From positions 1 to 64,000 of the forward strand of contig JAAVTG010000220.1 in the NCBI GenBank assembly GCA_011947345.1: a stretch of 64,000 nt of DNA, read 5' to 3'. The notes beneath the pieces are model-generated. The model was not told where the DNA came from, made no database searches, and saw nothing but the letters and a program-made list of their open reading frames with translations. Position 1 is the first letter of the stretch. Every line of letters starts with the position of its first letter. A program made the position numbers and the translations under genes. This DNA is from Phytophthora quininea (Eukaryota; Oomycota; Peronosporomycetes; Peronosporales; Peronosporaceae). This document shows, piece after piece, positions 32,858 through 43,288 of this stretch.

Positions 32858-33360
32858 TTACAACAAGTACGACCCAACCACGATGACCGTGGCTGCAGCA
32901 ACCCCATGGCACCCGTGGCCTGGGCAGCTCCACTGTGATGCCCGCTTCCAGACGCCGACGACTCCTTCGAGCGGGTAGAGTGGCCCAAGGAGGACGAATC
33001 CTTTTTGGTCGATGCCCCCTTGGTGTCCGATGATCCCTTGGTAGTCGCAGATGAACTGTCGGTGCCACCAGCAGTCGCTCCAGCGGAGCTGCTGCCGCCC
33101 ACGGTCGAGTCAGTGGCGGCACTTCCGACAGAACCGGTAGCACCAATGCTCGACGCAGCGGCGCCAGTTTCATGGCCCTGATGGCCCTGGTGACTCGCTG
33201 TGACTGCAGTGTCATGCGATCCGGTAGCAGGCGTCACGGCCGGGGCCGATGTAGTTACTGCACCAGCTTCGGTGGTGGTCGGACGTGTGGAGGCAGCCGT
33301 GTCGGCGTTGACGCTGACAAAGGTAAGAGCGGCGATGACGAGGACCTGGAAGAACTTCAT
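32858..33360 (-). CDS. Ser/Thr-rich secreted, possibly GPI-anchored protein (unit A)
   Basis: Start at 33360 gives a signal peptide MKFFQVLVIAALTFVSVNA. The mature part is nearly all Ser, Thr, Ala and Gly with HQGHQGHE and GSAATDSTVGG blocks, suited to heavy O-glycosylation. The C-terminus in one frame is small residues followed by a short hydrophobic tail (AAATVIVVGSYLL), resembling a GPI-attachment signal. One G is missing near 32916 in this copy. Each of the three copies is broken at a different homopolymer, and the common intact frame is 168 codons. An alternative C-terminus with a Val/Gly TM stretch could be reached by splicing. Cell-surface mucin-like role inferred. Confidence 0.6.
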
Positions 33361-33576
33361 TGTGGTAAAGTGGGCGGAGTTGGTGGCGGTGGAACTTGAG
33401 CACTTGGAGTGAAAAGGAGACTGGCGAGACTGGAGTGGATTGGCTGAAGGGAGAGGTGGTTTTCGTGCGGCATTTGGATATGCGGGTCGGTTTGTCATAC
33501 GATCACCCTCATGAACTTGTGGATTTTGAGCCAGGTGCTCCGACAAGTGCTCCAAGGTACAGGTGTTTTTCGGATA

Positions 33577-33831
33577 CTATGGATCACTCAAGACGCAATC
33601 AAAGTATGTGCGCGCTGAAGGGACAGTCGTGCATGCCGTACGAGATGATCTGCCCCCCACGGTCGAGTCGGTGGCGGCGCTTCCGACACCTGCTTCATGA
33701 CCTGCATGGCCCGCGTGGGCCGCAGTGGCAGCGGTTCCAGTTCCAGTTGATCCGGTGGTGGTGGCAGCTGTGCTGGCGTTGACGCCTGAGAAGGCAAGAG
33801 CGGCGATGACGATGACCTGGAAGAATTTCAT
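33577..33831 (-). CDS. Short MKFF secreted paralogue (unit A)
   Basis: An 84-residue protein, paralogous to the neighbour at 32858-33360. The signal peptide is nearly identical (MKFFQVIVIAALAFSGVNA), followed by a shortened Thr/Ala/Gly region with HAGHAGHE and the same GSAATDSTVGG block. After that the sequence diverges into an unrelated Cys-containing tail. The two genes sit in tandem on the minus strand, and their 5' regions share a TTTTCACT...CAAGTGCTCA block. It probably arose by local duplication followed by truncation. Confidence 0.6.
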   Translation of the reverse strand: MKFFQVIVIAALAFSGVNASTAATTTGSTGTGTAATAAHAGHAGHEAGVGSAATDSTVGGRSSRTACTTVPSARTYFDCVLSDP

Positions 33832-34370
33832 TGTTGGCGGAGGAGCCTGAGCACTTGAAAGTGAAAATGAGAGTGAATCGAATCGAGTCGTGGCTCGAAT
33901 ATCGCAGTGTTCAAGGGGGTCATTGCGGATACTTGGACATGGTGGCCGATTTGCGATAAGATTGCCCTGATGTTCACGAACCTGTGGAGATCGCCACTTG
34001 AGCCAGGCGATCCGACGCATACCGCACAAGATGACCAGCATCCCCGTCTCAATCTCCAGTCAACGCCGTTCGCCATCGGCCCGGTAGGACTGTCCGCAAC
34101 ACCAGTTTCTTTTGGCGCCTCCAATTTGGCGCTTGAGTTGGGTCTTCATGAAGTAGGTCGAGAAATTCTGCTTCAAGTGCAGATCGATGTTTTCGAAACG
34201 CAGTCGAAAGCTTTTCTGTGGGATCCCCGCTTGCCAAGTACCGAAAGTGAGCGACAACGACCACGGTTGAATAATAACCTTGGACAGGAAAAAACGTTTG
34301 CAAGGGCGGAAGTCCACATCCTACGACAACGATTTCGACCAATCATATCTTTTTATTGTGCATTTTGAAG
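33832..34370. other. Intergenic with one unsupported minus-strand frame
   Basis: Divergent region between the short MKFF gene and the coiled-coil gene. A 97-codon minus-strand frame (34049-34342) contains a helical charged block (LSTAFRKHRSALEAEFLDLL) and recurs in D, but is altered in B by a longer A-run. No ATG-supported product or domain was recognised. Confidence 0.3.
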
Positions 34371-34727
34371 ATGGAGAACCCGGAGAAATATGTGATGGGG
34401 AGCAAGACGCTGCTGAACGTGCTGCTGGAGCAGGATCGAGACGCCGTGCCCGACGAGGTGCAGCGGGTGCAGGAGCTGGTGGAGTGCATGAACAACAACG
34501 CCAAGAAGATCGCGGCGGCGCTGGCGGCGAACCGCAAACGCAGCGCCGGAGGAGCAGACGTCACTGCTCAGCTGCTGAAAGAACAGATGCAGTACAGTGC
34601 GCAGGTAAAATATGACCAAGTAACGCGTGAATGTAGGAAAGATATTTATGATACCTACTGTTGTTGTTGCTATTAGATTGTGGGGCTGTATGGGCAGCTG
34701 AGTAACAAGCTAGCCCCCGGGGCGTAG
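34371..34727 (+). CDS. Small spliced helical protein (unit A)
   Basis: Exons 34371-34604 and 34677-34727, GT-AG intron of 72 bp, phase 0, giving 94 residues. Composition is helical: TLLNVLLEQDRDAVPDEVQRV, VECMNNNAKKIAAALAANRK, then QYSAQIVGLYGQLSNKL. No signal peptide, TM segment or named domain. It may be a small subunit of a larger assembly. This copy has a five-C run near 34713 and stops soon after; copies B and D have four C and read 19 residues further, so the true C-terminus is ambiguous. Confidence 0.6.
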
Positions 34728-34903
34728 ACCACCACACAGTCGTAGCAATTCAATGGGCTACCAGCTTCAGCAATCCAGTATCTGATTCGGAGTGCCGCAG
34801 ATTCAGGTGAGCGATATTCTTCTCATATTCCTCATTTTCTGCGGAGAATCCCCCGACATTTGCTGCTACATTTAGCTGCATTCAATGGAGCGCCGTGACT
34901 AAC

Positions 34904-34957
34904 ACTATTTTTGCTGTTTATACTATTTTTGCTGCTTATACTATTTTTGCTACTTAT
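34904..34957. repeat. Three 18-bp tandem repeats upstream of TM-LRR gene (unit A)
   Basis: Three copies of an 18-base unit, ACTATTTTTGCTGYTTAT with small changes, end 49 bases before the ATG at 35007. They are preserved in B (43821-43874) and D (61349-61402). T-rich spacing near the start suggests core promoter or 5' UTR function. Confidence 0.85.
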
Positions 34958-35006
34958 AGCCTCCTGCCTGTGGAGCAGTCCACTTTGAGTTTGCTGGCGA
35001 GCGCAA

Positions 35007-37105
35007 ATGAACTCGGAATATGTTGATCTTTCGACGTGGAGCTATGCACTGTGGTGGCTCGTCATTCTTGTTATCCACGTGATAACTTGTGGATACAATG
35101 CCATCTACACTTACGTGTACTGGGGATTCGAGTTGACTTATCTGTATGCGTCCCTTCAGTACGTCAGAATAGGGATGCCAGCCCGTGATCATCCCTTTAT
35201 TGCAGTCGTGAACTTGGTGATGGCAGCACTCCATGGTGGTTGTGTTTTGGTGATGATTGGAGGATCCTTCCGACACCGTAAGCTGACTTTTACTTTGTGG
35301 TCAAAGGATGCATTAGCGGACAATGAAACAAGCGTTGGCGCAGGGCTGACAGCTTCCCGCAGTAATGGCCTCTTGTCCGTCAGAACGCTAGCGGTTCGAG
35401 TGTACTACAAGATCTGGGATCGCAAAGGGCTTTTGGGTGTAAACGGAACCAATTTCCACGTCCTGATAGTGGCTCGAAAACTCGTGGCGACTGGGCTTCA
35501 GTCAATTCAAGCTTATCGAATGAGCTGGCTTCTTCCCAGGATGACGATCAACCGGTTCTACTTGGGTCTCCTTGTGCTCAATTGCTGGTCTTCAATGGTA
35601 TTTAACTCTTCACTATTCAAGCGGAGTGAGGCTCGTAGACGGTTTGCGTGTATTCTTTTGGATTGCGTCCTGAATCTCACCGCCTGTATTGGAATTCCGT
35701 TGCTTGTGGTTTTACGCTACATCGATGAATACGATTTTACCATTGCCGGCTTCGAGTTGTGGAGATGGTACGATGACGAGTGGACTGCCCGAATGCTGAA
35801 CGAGATCCAACTGGTAGTCGTGGTGTCTTGGGCGGACATATTCAGCCGCATTATCTTCTCTCTTGGTGTCCTCTTCGCTGCGATTAACATGAAAGAGCTG
35901 CTGCGCAGAGAAGCCGACACCGATTGGGGTGTGCACGCAGCTATCAAAGTTAAGCCAAGAATCCACGCCACTACCGAGGATCATGCGAAATCAAATGTGG
36001 AGGGGATAAGCATTATGAACAGGAGCAAGAGAACGCACGCTACTCACGGAGTTTTACCGGTCGTTCATTTCTTGTTTGGAATGTGGGAATTGCGGTGGTC
36101 GGTCTTCACATTCAGGCGTCGGTGCGGCCCCAATTGCCACAGTGCTTGCTGCAGGTGCATCCCTGGGGGATTTCGCAACCAGCCTGCTATCTGGCCGCGC
36201 TCGACTGTCATCGGATCGGCATTTCTGGCAAATTTCATGAAGTGGAAACCAACTGGAATGAGTTCGATCGGTCGACCGTGGTGGCGTTGCTTATTCGCCA
36301 CTGCCCCGCCCTCGAGATGCCCGAGTTGTTCAACGACTTTCATAAAGTCGCGACCATCAAGGTGTACAACTCGACCATTGACAACTGGGGGCTTCTGCTG
36401 CCGTCACCAACACAAACCACCCGAAAGCGTTGACCTTGTACTTGGTGCGCGTCAACATGACCGACAGCGTTCTCCTGCTGGTTTACAGTCGGCAAATTTC
36501 CCGCTCGACCTGCACGACATCGAGCTTTACGACACCAACCTGCGGGAGCTGCCCGACGACTTGGACTCAAAGTGGAATGTGGGCACCACGATCTACATCG
36601 AGAACAGCCAGCTGACCGCAGTACCGCCCGTGATCGCTCGACTGGAGCCCTATTGGCTGGCGCTGACTGGCAACCCGATCGACGAGCTTCCTCCCGAGAT
36701 CTTCGAGGTGCCGAGCATGGTGAACTTGGGGGTGGGCGGCACGAACATCCGAGAGCTGCCGCGAAATGTGACTAGCCTCTCGCCGTCGCTGGGCTCCATC
36801 TACGTCACGGCCACCAACGTGTCGTTCGTCTGGTCGTGGATCGACCCTCTTGTGGAGAGGAGTTTGGTCGCAGGCACGCCGGCCTTGATCGCCGGCGGAT
36901 CGACGTACTGCGCTGATCTCGACCGGATTGAGAAGGGGAGACCGCTGCGTTCCGCGTGCTGCCGTCCCCCGAGTACTCGGTGCTGTTGACAGACGCGTCC
37001 GCTACGAATCGCGAGACGATTCTGCGCGCGGTCAACTGCGACGTCGAGCTTGAGACGGCGTTATACCCCATCGCTGTCGATGACGCCAATAACGCGATCG
37101 TCTAG
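35007..37105 (+). CDS. Six-TM leucine-rich-repeat membrane protein (unit A, frameshifted)
   Basis: About 700 residues. TM helices are at residues about 15-35, 63-86, 182-200, 213-237, 268-294 and 350-372 in an N-terminal half with WRWYDDEWTARMLNE between helices 4 and 5. The C-terminal half has four Cys and then leucine-rich repeats (DLHDIELYDTNLRELPDDL, PYWLALTGNPIDELPPEIF, NLGVGGTNIRELPRNV). The LRRs would be extracellular if topology is as inferred. No kinase domain follows. Frame breaks: G-run at 36085-36087 (also short in D, full in B), C-run near 36473 (A only), and two G-runs at 36387-36391 and 36935-36938 that are the same in all copies. The last codons end AVDDANNAIV. Similar TM-LRR families are common in oomycetes; the ligand is unknown. 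Confidence 0.65.
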
Positions 37106-37800
37106 GAACTTTGGTCTTCTGAACGGCTAGATAAAGGGACCAGAGCCTTGACTTGGTTCATGTGAATATTCAAGTGGCCCCACGGCCGAGCCCCGAGCTA
37201 ACTGCGATCGAGACAGCGACACCTGGCAGCCACCATTGTTTAGAGCCAAGCAGGCGAAGGACCCCGCTGCTTGGCTCTACGCGCGTTGCCCAACTCTACC
37301 CAAAGCAACGGATGGCAAGCAATGCCCCGCCGTGCTTGAGCCGTTAGCGCCGCTAGTCCACTCGATCTCCTTCCCCAACGGCGGGGCGGTCCGGAATCCG
37401 CGATGTCGCCATTTTCGCCACGTACGCTCGCTCCGATTTCAACGCGTTTGATTGGTCTAGATTTTTCAACGTTTCTGATTGGCCGACGCCGTTTGACGCA
37501 TCCCAATGACGCATCGCGCCCATCCCCTCTCAATACGAACTAAGGTCACTGCATCCAGGTAGAAACCAAGCTCGTACTCTTGCACTATTGCTTTCTCGAT
37601 GTTGGCTTCCACACACGTCGCTAAAACCAGGTACCCGTACGCTCTCACGCGTGACGCGCCTACCTCGCGGTTCAACGTGGTCCACTTTTCCGATCCGTAG
37701 TCAAACCGAGCCTCACTCCGCAAGTTGCCTCGCCTGCCGCACCGCACCGCGCACGCCTCTAAGCCTCCAAGCCCCCAAGCCCCCTCCCCACCCACCCTCG
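37106..37800. other. Upstream region of aminotransferase copy 1
   Basis: About 700 bp without a gene. Two inverted CCAAT boxes (ATTGG at 37451-37455 and 37478-37482) lie 27 bp apart. A CACCG pentanucleotide is repeated just before the ATG (fewer copies here than in B and D). In this copy an open frame from 37588 runs into the aminotransferase with an Arg/Ser/Leu-rich, acid-poor leader, presequence-like, but the extra CACCG in B and D puts that leader out of frame. Confidence 0.4.
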
Positions 37801-39060
37801 ATGGCCAAGCAGCACCTCGCCAAAGGCATCGGCCGCATGTCCGACATGGTGATGACCAAGGGCAAGGGCTCCTGGATCTGGACGAGCGACAACCGCAAGC
37901 TGCTCGACTTCACGAGCGGCATCGCCGTGACGAGCGTGGGCCACTCGCACCCCAAGGTGGTGGCCGCCGTGCAGAAGCAGGCCGCCACGCTCGTGCACGC
38001 GCAGGTGAACATCGGCTTCCACCAGCCCATGCTGGATCTGACGGACAAACTGCTGCCGGTGCTGCCCAAGTCGCTCGACTCGCTCTTCTTCGCCTGCAGC
38101 GGCTCGGAGGCCATCGAGAACGCCGTCAAGCTGGCGCGCCACGCCACGGGCAAGAACCGCATCATCGCCTTCCAGGGCGGCTACCACGGCCGCACCATCG
38201 GCACCATGAGCCTTACCACGAGCAAGACGGTCTACAGCGCCGGCTTCGGGCCGCTCATGCCCGGCGTCACATTCGTGCCGTACCCGTACCACACGCACGG
38301 CCCCATTTACGACGAGGAAAAGTACGGCCAGTGGTGTCTGGAGCAGCTGCGTCTGGCGCTGCAGCAGCAGTCGGCGCCCAAGGACACGGCCGCCATCCTG
38401 ATCGAATCAGTGCTGGGCGAGGGCGGCTACGTGGTTCCGCCCAAGAGTTTCATGAAGGGGCTGCGTGACATCGCCACGGAGAATGACATCCTGCTGATCG
38501 CCGACGAGGTGCAGTCGGGCTTCGGCCGCACGGGCAGCTATTTTGCCATTGACGGCCACTTTGACGTGCAGCCAGACATCCTGGCCTTCGCCAAGGGCAT
38601 CGCCGACGGCTACCCGATCAGCGGCATCGCCAGCCGCAAGGAGCTGACGGACACGCAGCCCGCCGGATCGATGGGCGGCACCTACGCGGGCAACGCCGTG
38701 GCGTGCGCTGCCGCCATCGCGACCCAGAGGTGATCGCGGAGGAGAACGTGCTGGCGAACACGCGCTCGCGGCGCGCAGCTGCACGCCGGTCTGGACAAGC
38801 TCAAGACGTCGGGTAAGTACCCGATCCTGGACGTGCGCGGTCTGGGGCTGATGATCGGCATCGAGTTCGACCCCGCCAAGACGCCCAAGGGCACGGCCAA
38901 CAAGATCTCGCAGGCGTGTCTGGACCACGGCATGATGCTGCTGACGACGAGCATCTACGAGACGCTGCGCTTCATGCCGGCGCTGACGGTGTCGGAGGAC
39001 GAGTGCGCGCTGGCACTAGAGATCTTCGAGAAGGCTCTGGACGACGTCTTCTCCAAGTGA
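37801..39060 (+). CDS. Class III aminotransferase, GABA-T type (copy 1, interrupted)
   Basis: Same enzyme as the intact copy at 57239-58501. Differences are confined to 38726-38768: a missing A turns the sequence into ATQR-stop (TGA 38731-38733), and two bases are missing near 38760, so the frame is restored afterwards. The net change is three bases. The C-terminus is the normal DDVFSK. If real, translation would end about 110 residues early, losing the C-terminal small domain. Spans the A/B unit junction at 38842. Confidence 0.8.
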
Positions 39061-39341
39061 GGAGGTGGTGGTGGTGTGAGCTGCGCTGTAGATACCAGGT
39101 CTGTCGCCTTATTTTAATTGTTTGTTGAACGCAACGCAGTTGATCGTCCTATCTGCGTTTGCTGCGTTAGTCGTTGAGTGGCAGTGTCAATGGGATGGAA
39201 TCAAACGAGGCTTTACGTTGAAAACGGTGGATTGAGTGATTAGTTATGACGCGCTAGTTAAAAAGAAATCCAAGACGCCACATCTCTGCAGCGTGTTGCA
39301 GTCTTGCTTCCTTGAGCGAGAGCGATTGGTTCGAGGCGCAG

Positions 39342-39683
39342 TTAGCAGTAGAAGAACCCGCCAAACGGGTGCCCGAACATGCAGCTCGAGCCGAAGCGGG
39401 GACGACCGAACGTGTTCCACCAGTCGATCGGGTAGCCCCAGCCGTAGCGGAAGCCACCGCCGAATGGGAAGCGGAAGCGGTGGCGGAAACCCATCCCAGG
39501 GCCGCCGATGAACTGCTCGTGGGTCGTCGTGCTGGCACCGGGGAGCGGCTCTTGGTCACCGACGATCGTTACTCCGGGTGGGAGCTGTTCCTGAGTCTCG
39601 GGAGCGGCATCTTCGGTAGCGTAGGCGCAGCTCATGACCGCCAGGAGGACCAGCAGAGCAGCAAGAGACGAGCACTTGACCAT
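39342..39683 (-). CDS. Small secreted Gly/Phe/Arg-rich protein (unit B)
   Basis: Intact 113-residue copy. It has the Asp (YPIDWW) and His (FGHPF) variants shared with C and D. Signal peptide and two cysteines are as in unit A. Confidence 0.72.
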   Translation of the reverse strand: MVKCSSLAALLVLLAVMSCAYATEDAAPETQEQLPPGVTIVGDQEPLPGASTTTHEQFIGGPGMGFRHRFRFPFGGGFRYGWGYPIDWWNTFGRPRFGSSCMFGHPFGGFFYC

Positions 39684-40003
39684 GATCACCTGGGATAGAC
39701 ACTTGGGCGCTAGGGCTCGAAATAAGGAGTGAGTCGAGCAGTACACGGCGGTCATTTGGAGAGCAATGTGCGACAGTCGCATGGACTTCCCCGCTCGTTC
39801 TTCTTTGAAAATGGCTGGTCACATGCCACGCTTCAATTTCGATGCTCTTGTAGAGGGAGGAAACGACGACCACCGATCCACGGCTGCGAATCGTGATTGG
39901 TTGAGGAAGTTGAAGTTGAGAGCGAAAACAATTTCATCAACATTAACGACTGCAGAAGGCTACAAAACATTTACCACGTAGAACACAGAGGCCCGACGCG
40001 CGC

Positions 40004-40516
40004 TCACTCGCTGCGCAGCTTGCGGTAGGATCCCTTCTGCGAGGTGGAAGCCCCAGCGGACGCCTGTGCGCCTGCATTGGCCGAGGTCGCAACCGTGTCT
40101 GCGTTGGCCGGGGCTCCACCGCCGATGCCCGCACTGGCACCGCCGTTAACGCCGCCACCAACTCCGGCACTGACGCTGCCGCCGCCAATCACTTTTCCGC
40201 CGACGCCGCCATTCGCTTGTCCGGTGGCTCCGGCATCGCCGCCAACACCGACCCCCGCCCCACCGCTTACCCCGCCATTGACACCGCCGGCAGCTCCGTG
40301 GCCGTAAAGCCCGGCCCTGCCGCCGACTCGCGCTCCTGCCCCGGCCCCGTAGATACTGGCGCCACCACCGACGCCCTCCTGGACGCCGCCGTGAACAGCC
40401 CCGTAACCGCCGCCATGCAACAGGCCGAAGGTCTCGGCCACCTCTTTCTCAGCGTTGGCCCCGCTTCTTAGTGCCGCGACGACCAGCCATACCGCGAGGA
40501 TTCTGTTGCTGAACAT
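40004..40516 (-). CDS. Glycine-rich secreted protein (unit B)
   Basis: Intact 170 residues. The signal peptide MFSNRILAVWLVVAALRSGANA is followed by about 130 residues dominated by Gly-Gly-Val, Gly-Gly-Ala and Gly-Gly-Asn dipeptide-like steps (GGVNGGVSGGAGVGVGG). An Ala/Thr/Ser-rich tail ends SYRKLRSE. No cysteines and no known domain. Glycine-rich secreted proteins are often structural wall proteins; a matrix role is inferred. The start at the signal peptide is preferred over the longer open frame, which would bury it. The long proline-rich frames on the opposite strand are shadows. Confidence 0.72.
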   Translation of the reverse strand: MFSNRILAVWLVVAALRSGANAEKEVAETFGLLHGGGYGAVHGGVQEGVGGGASIYGAGAGARVGGRAGLYGHGAAGGVNGGVSGGAGVGVGGDAGATGQANGGVGGKVIGGGSVSAGVGGGVNGGASAGIGGGAPANADTVATSANAGAQASAGASTSQKGSYRKLRSE

Positions 40517-40963
40517 GGCTGTTTTTGTTGGTTGCGATGCGATGCGGTGTGTTGTGGTGTGGTGTGGTGTGTGCCGCTTGCTCGGTGGAGAGAAGGTTTG
40601 GAAATGAGCTGAGGTTGGGCTGGTAAATAACAATCCCAGAAGAGGACACTGCCCGCCAAGTAGGGCGGTGAAGACTGTGTTCATGATCGAGCCCATGGGC
40701 CCCTCCTGGGGCAACGTGTCGTGTCGTGCCATGCTGCACGTTGGCAAGGGCTTGATGACCAGTCGCGCTATTCGGACACGCAGGTGGTTGGATTTTGCTG
40801 TTAGGAGAGGAGCTCTTCATGCTCAATGGGCAGCTGTAGAAATCTCCACGTGGGGGCGCATGTGACCGTCGCACCAGCCACCGGACAGCTTAATTTTAAC
40901 CAGGACGTCGAACACCTGGGGGATGTAAAATATTGCGCTTAGCAGATTCGGTGCTTGATCCCA

Positions 40964-41446
40964 CTAACGATAGTAGCGTAGGGGTAGATAAAAGTTGGAG
41001 CCGTTCTCCATCGACACCAGCACGTGGGCTCCTGTGGGGTCGATGAACACGTTGGACATGGCTACACGGGGCTCGATCATGATTTCCTCCACGGTGCCGG
41101 AGCTGTCGGTGGCGTCGGTCGTGCACCGCAGCAGCAGCCCCTCCTGGGAGCCCATGGCCAGCACCCCATTGCCCACGCCCACACAGTTAAGCGTGAAGCC
41201 CTTGCGCCTCGACACTTTGAGACCGTGCTCCCGCAGCTCGAACATGGGCTTCTCCTCTTCCTTGTCGGCGGCGGGGTCCTCATCCCCACCGTCTCGAAGT
41301 CAAAGTCGTCGTTGCTGGAGTCCCCGAAGCCGTCACCGCCGTACGGGGACTCGTACATGCCTGCAGAGCCCCTCCTATATCGTAGCCCCCGCGGAGCTGA
41401 ACGACTCCTCCTCCTTCTTCCAGTCCGCGAACAGATCCGCCGACAT
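40964..41446 (-). pseudogene. VPS18-like 5' gene fragment (unit B)
   Basis: As in unit A but with two compensating homopolymer changes (a C fewer near 41286, a C more near 41388), which garble about 35 residues of the acidic N-terminus and leave the propeller start (from PMFELREHG) in frame. One Asp is replaced by Gly (LAMGSQEG). Confidence 0.6.
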
Positions 41447-41774
41447 TTTTTTGGCAAAAAGTTCTTTCGGTACAAAGGAGCTTCTATTCGAGCCTGCGGG
41501 CGTTCGAATAGAGGCTCCACACCCGGTGGGTGCAATCATTTCCTCACGCTCGAATTAATGGCGCGGGCGTCCGAATTGAAGGAGCGCTTTTTGAGCATAC
41601 ACAGTTTTAGCCATTGAGTACAGCTAAATCCTAACACAAAGGCGGTACCAACTACAACAAACACCGCGACTCCCACAACGACACCGACAATGACACCGAC
41701 AATGACACCGACAACGACACCGACAACGACTCGTGCGTTTAGCCGGGACCGTCTTCCAGTCTGGCGGGAGGCGT

Positions 41775-42276
41775 TTACAACAAGTACGACCCAACCACGA
41801 TGACCGTGGCTGCAGCAACCCCATGGCACCCGTGGCCTGGGCAGCTCCACTGTGATGCCCGCTTCCAGACGCCGACGACTCCTTCGAGCGGGTAGAGTGG
41901 CCCAAGGAGGACGAATCCTTTTTGGTCGATGCCCCTTGGTGTCCGATGATCCCTTGGTAGTCGCAGATGAACTGTCGGTGCCACCAGCAGTCGCTCCAGC
42001 GGAGCTGCTGCCGCCCACGGTCGAGTCAGTGGCGGCACTTCCGACAGAACCGGTAGCACCAATGCTCGACGCAGCGGCGCCAGTTTCATGGCCCTGATGG
42101 CCCTGGTGACTCGCTGTGACTGCAGTGTCATGCGATCCGGTAGCAGGCGTCACGGCCGGGGCCGATGTAGTTACTGCACCAGCTTCGGTGGTGGTCGGAC
42201 GTGTGGAGGCAGCCGTGTCGGCGTTGACGCTGACAAAGGTAAGAGCGGCGATGACGAGGACCTGGAAGAACTTCAT
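41775..42276 (-). CDS. Ser/Thr-rich secreted, possibly GPI-anchored protein (unit B)
   Basis: Copy of 32858-33360 with two single-base losses relative to the inferred intact frame: a G in the run near 41935 and a G near 41821. Signal peptide and Thr/Ser body unchanged. Confidence 0.55.
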
Positions 42277-42492
42277 TGTGGTAAAGTGGGCGGAGTTGGT
42301 GGCGGTGGAACTTGAGCACTTGGAGTGAAAAGGAGACTGGCGAGACTGGAGTGGATTGGCTGAAGGGAGAGGTGGTTTTCGTGCGGCATTTGGATATGCG
42401 GGTCGGTTTGTCATACGATCACCCTCATGAACTTGTGGATTTTGAGCCAGGTGCTCCGACAAGTGCTCCAAGGTACAGGTGTTTTTCGGATA

Positions 42493-42747
42493 CTATGGAT
42501 CACTCAAGACGCAATCAAAGTATGTGCGCGCTGAAGGGACAGTCGTGCATGCCGTACGAGATGATCTGCCCCCCACGGTCGAGTCGGTGGCGGCGCTTCC
42601 GACACCTGCTTCATGACCTGCATGGCCCGCGTGGGCCGCAGTGGCAGCGGTTCCAGTTCCAGTTGATCCGGTGGTGGTGGCAGCTGTGCTGGCGTTGACG
42701 CCTGAGAAGGCAAGAGCGGCGATGACGATGACCTGGAAGAATTTCAT
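42493..42747 (-). CDS. Short MKFF secreted paralogue (unit B)
   Basis: Identical in frame and length (84 residues) to the unit A copy. No lesions seen. Confidence 0.6.
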   Translation of the reverse strand: MKFFQVIVIAALAFSGVNASTAATTTGSTGTGTAATAAHAGHAGHEAGVGSAATDSTVGGRSSRTACTTVPSARTYFDCVLSDP

Positions 42748-43288
42748 TGTTGGCGGAGGAGCCTGAGCACTTGAAAGTGAAAATGAGAGTGAATCGAATC
42801 GAGTCGTGGCTCGAATATCGCAGTGTTCAAGGGGGGTCATTGCGGATACTTGGACATGGTGGCCGATTTGCGATAAGATTGCCCTGATGTTCACGAACCT
42901 GTGGAGATCGCCACTTGAGCCAGGCGATCCGACGCATACCGCACAAGATGACCAGCATCCCCGTCTCAATCTCCAGTCAACGCCGTTCGCCATCGGCCCG
43001 GTAGGACTGTCCGCAACACCAGTTTCTTTTGGCGCCTCCAATTTGGCGCTTGAGTTGGGTCTTCATGAAGTAGGTCGAGAAATTCTGCTTCAAGTGCAGA
43101 TCGATGTTTTCGAAACGCAGTCGAAAGCTTTTCTGTGGGATCCCCGCTTGCCAAGTACCGAAAGTGAGCGACAACGACCACGGTTGAATAATAACCTTGG
43201 ACAGGAAAAAAACGTTTGCAAGGGCGGAAGTCCACATCCTACGACAACGATTTCGACCAATCATATCTTTTTATTGTGCATTTTGAAG

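Larger units (their letters stand above)
29931..38841 (+). repeat. Segmental duplication unit A (8.9 kb)
   Basis: Begins abruptly inside the aminotransferase gene (residue about 349) and runs to the same point in the next copy, a period of 8911 bp. The left flank (pseudokinase 3' region) is unrelated to the sequence preceding the same point in the other copies, so 29931 is a true breakpoint. It contains aminotransferase 3' end, small secreted protein, glycine-rich protein, VPS18 fragment, two MKFF secreted proteins, coiled-coil gene, TM-LRR gene and most of aminotransferase copy 1. Confidence 0.9.

Noticed and set aside
36387..36391. Programmed frameshift in the TM-LRR gene
   Set aside because: No slippery heptamer plus structure recognised and a second lesion follows; error or decay is simpler.
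38407..38928. Long antisense frames within the aminotransferase copies (also 37759-38298, 46655-47194, 47303-47827, 58004-58543)
   Set aside because: Caused by high GC at third positions of the real gene; His/Arg/Ala-rich shadows.
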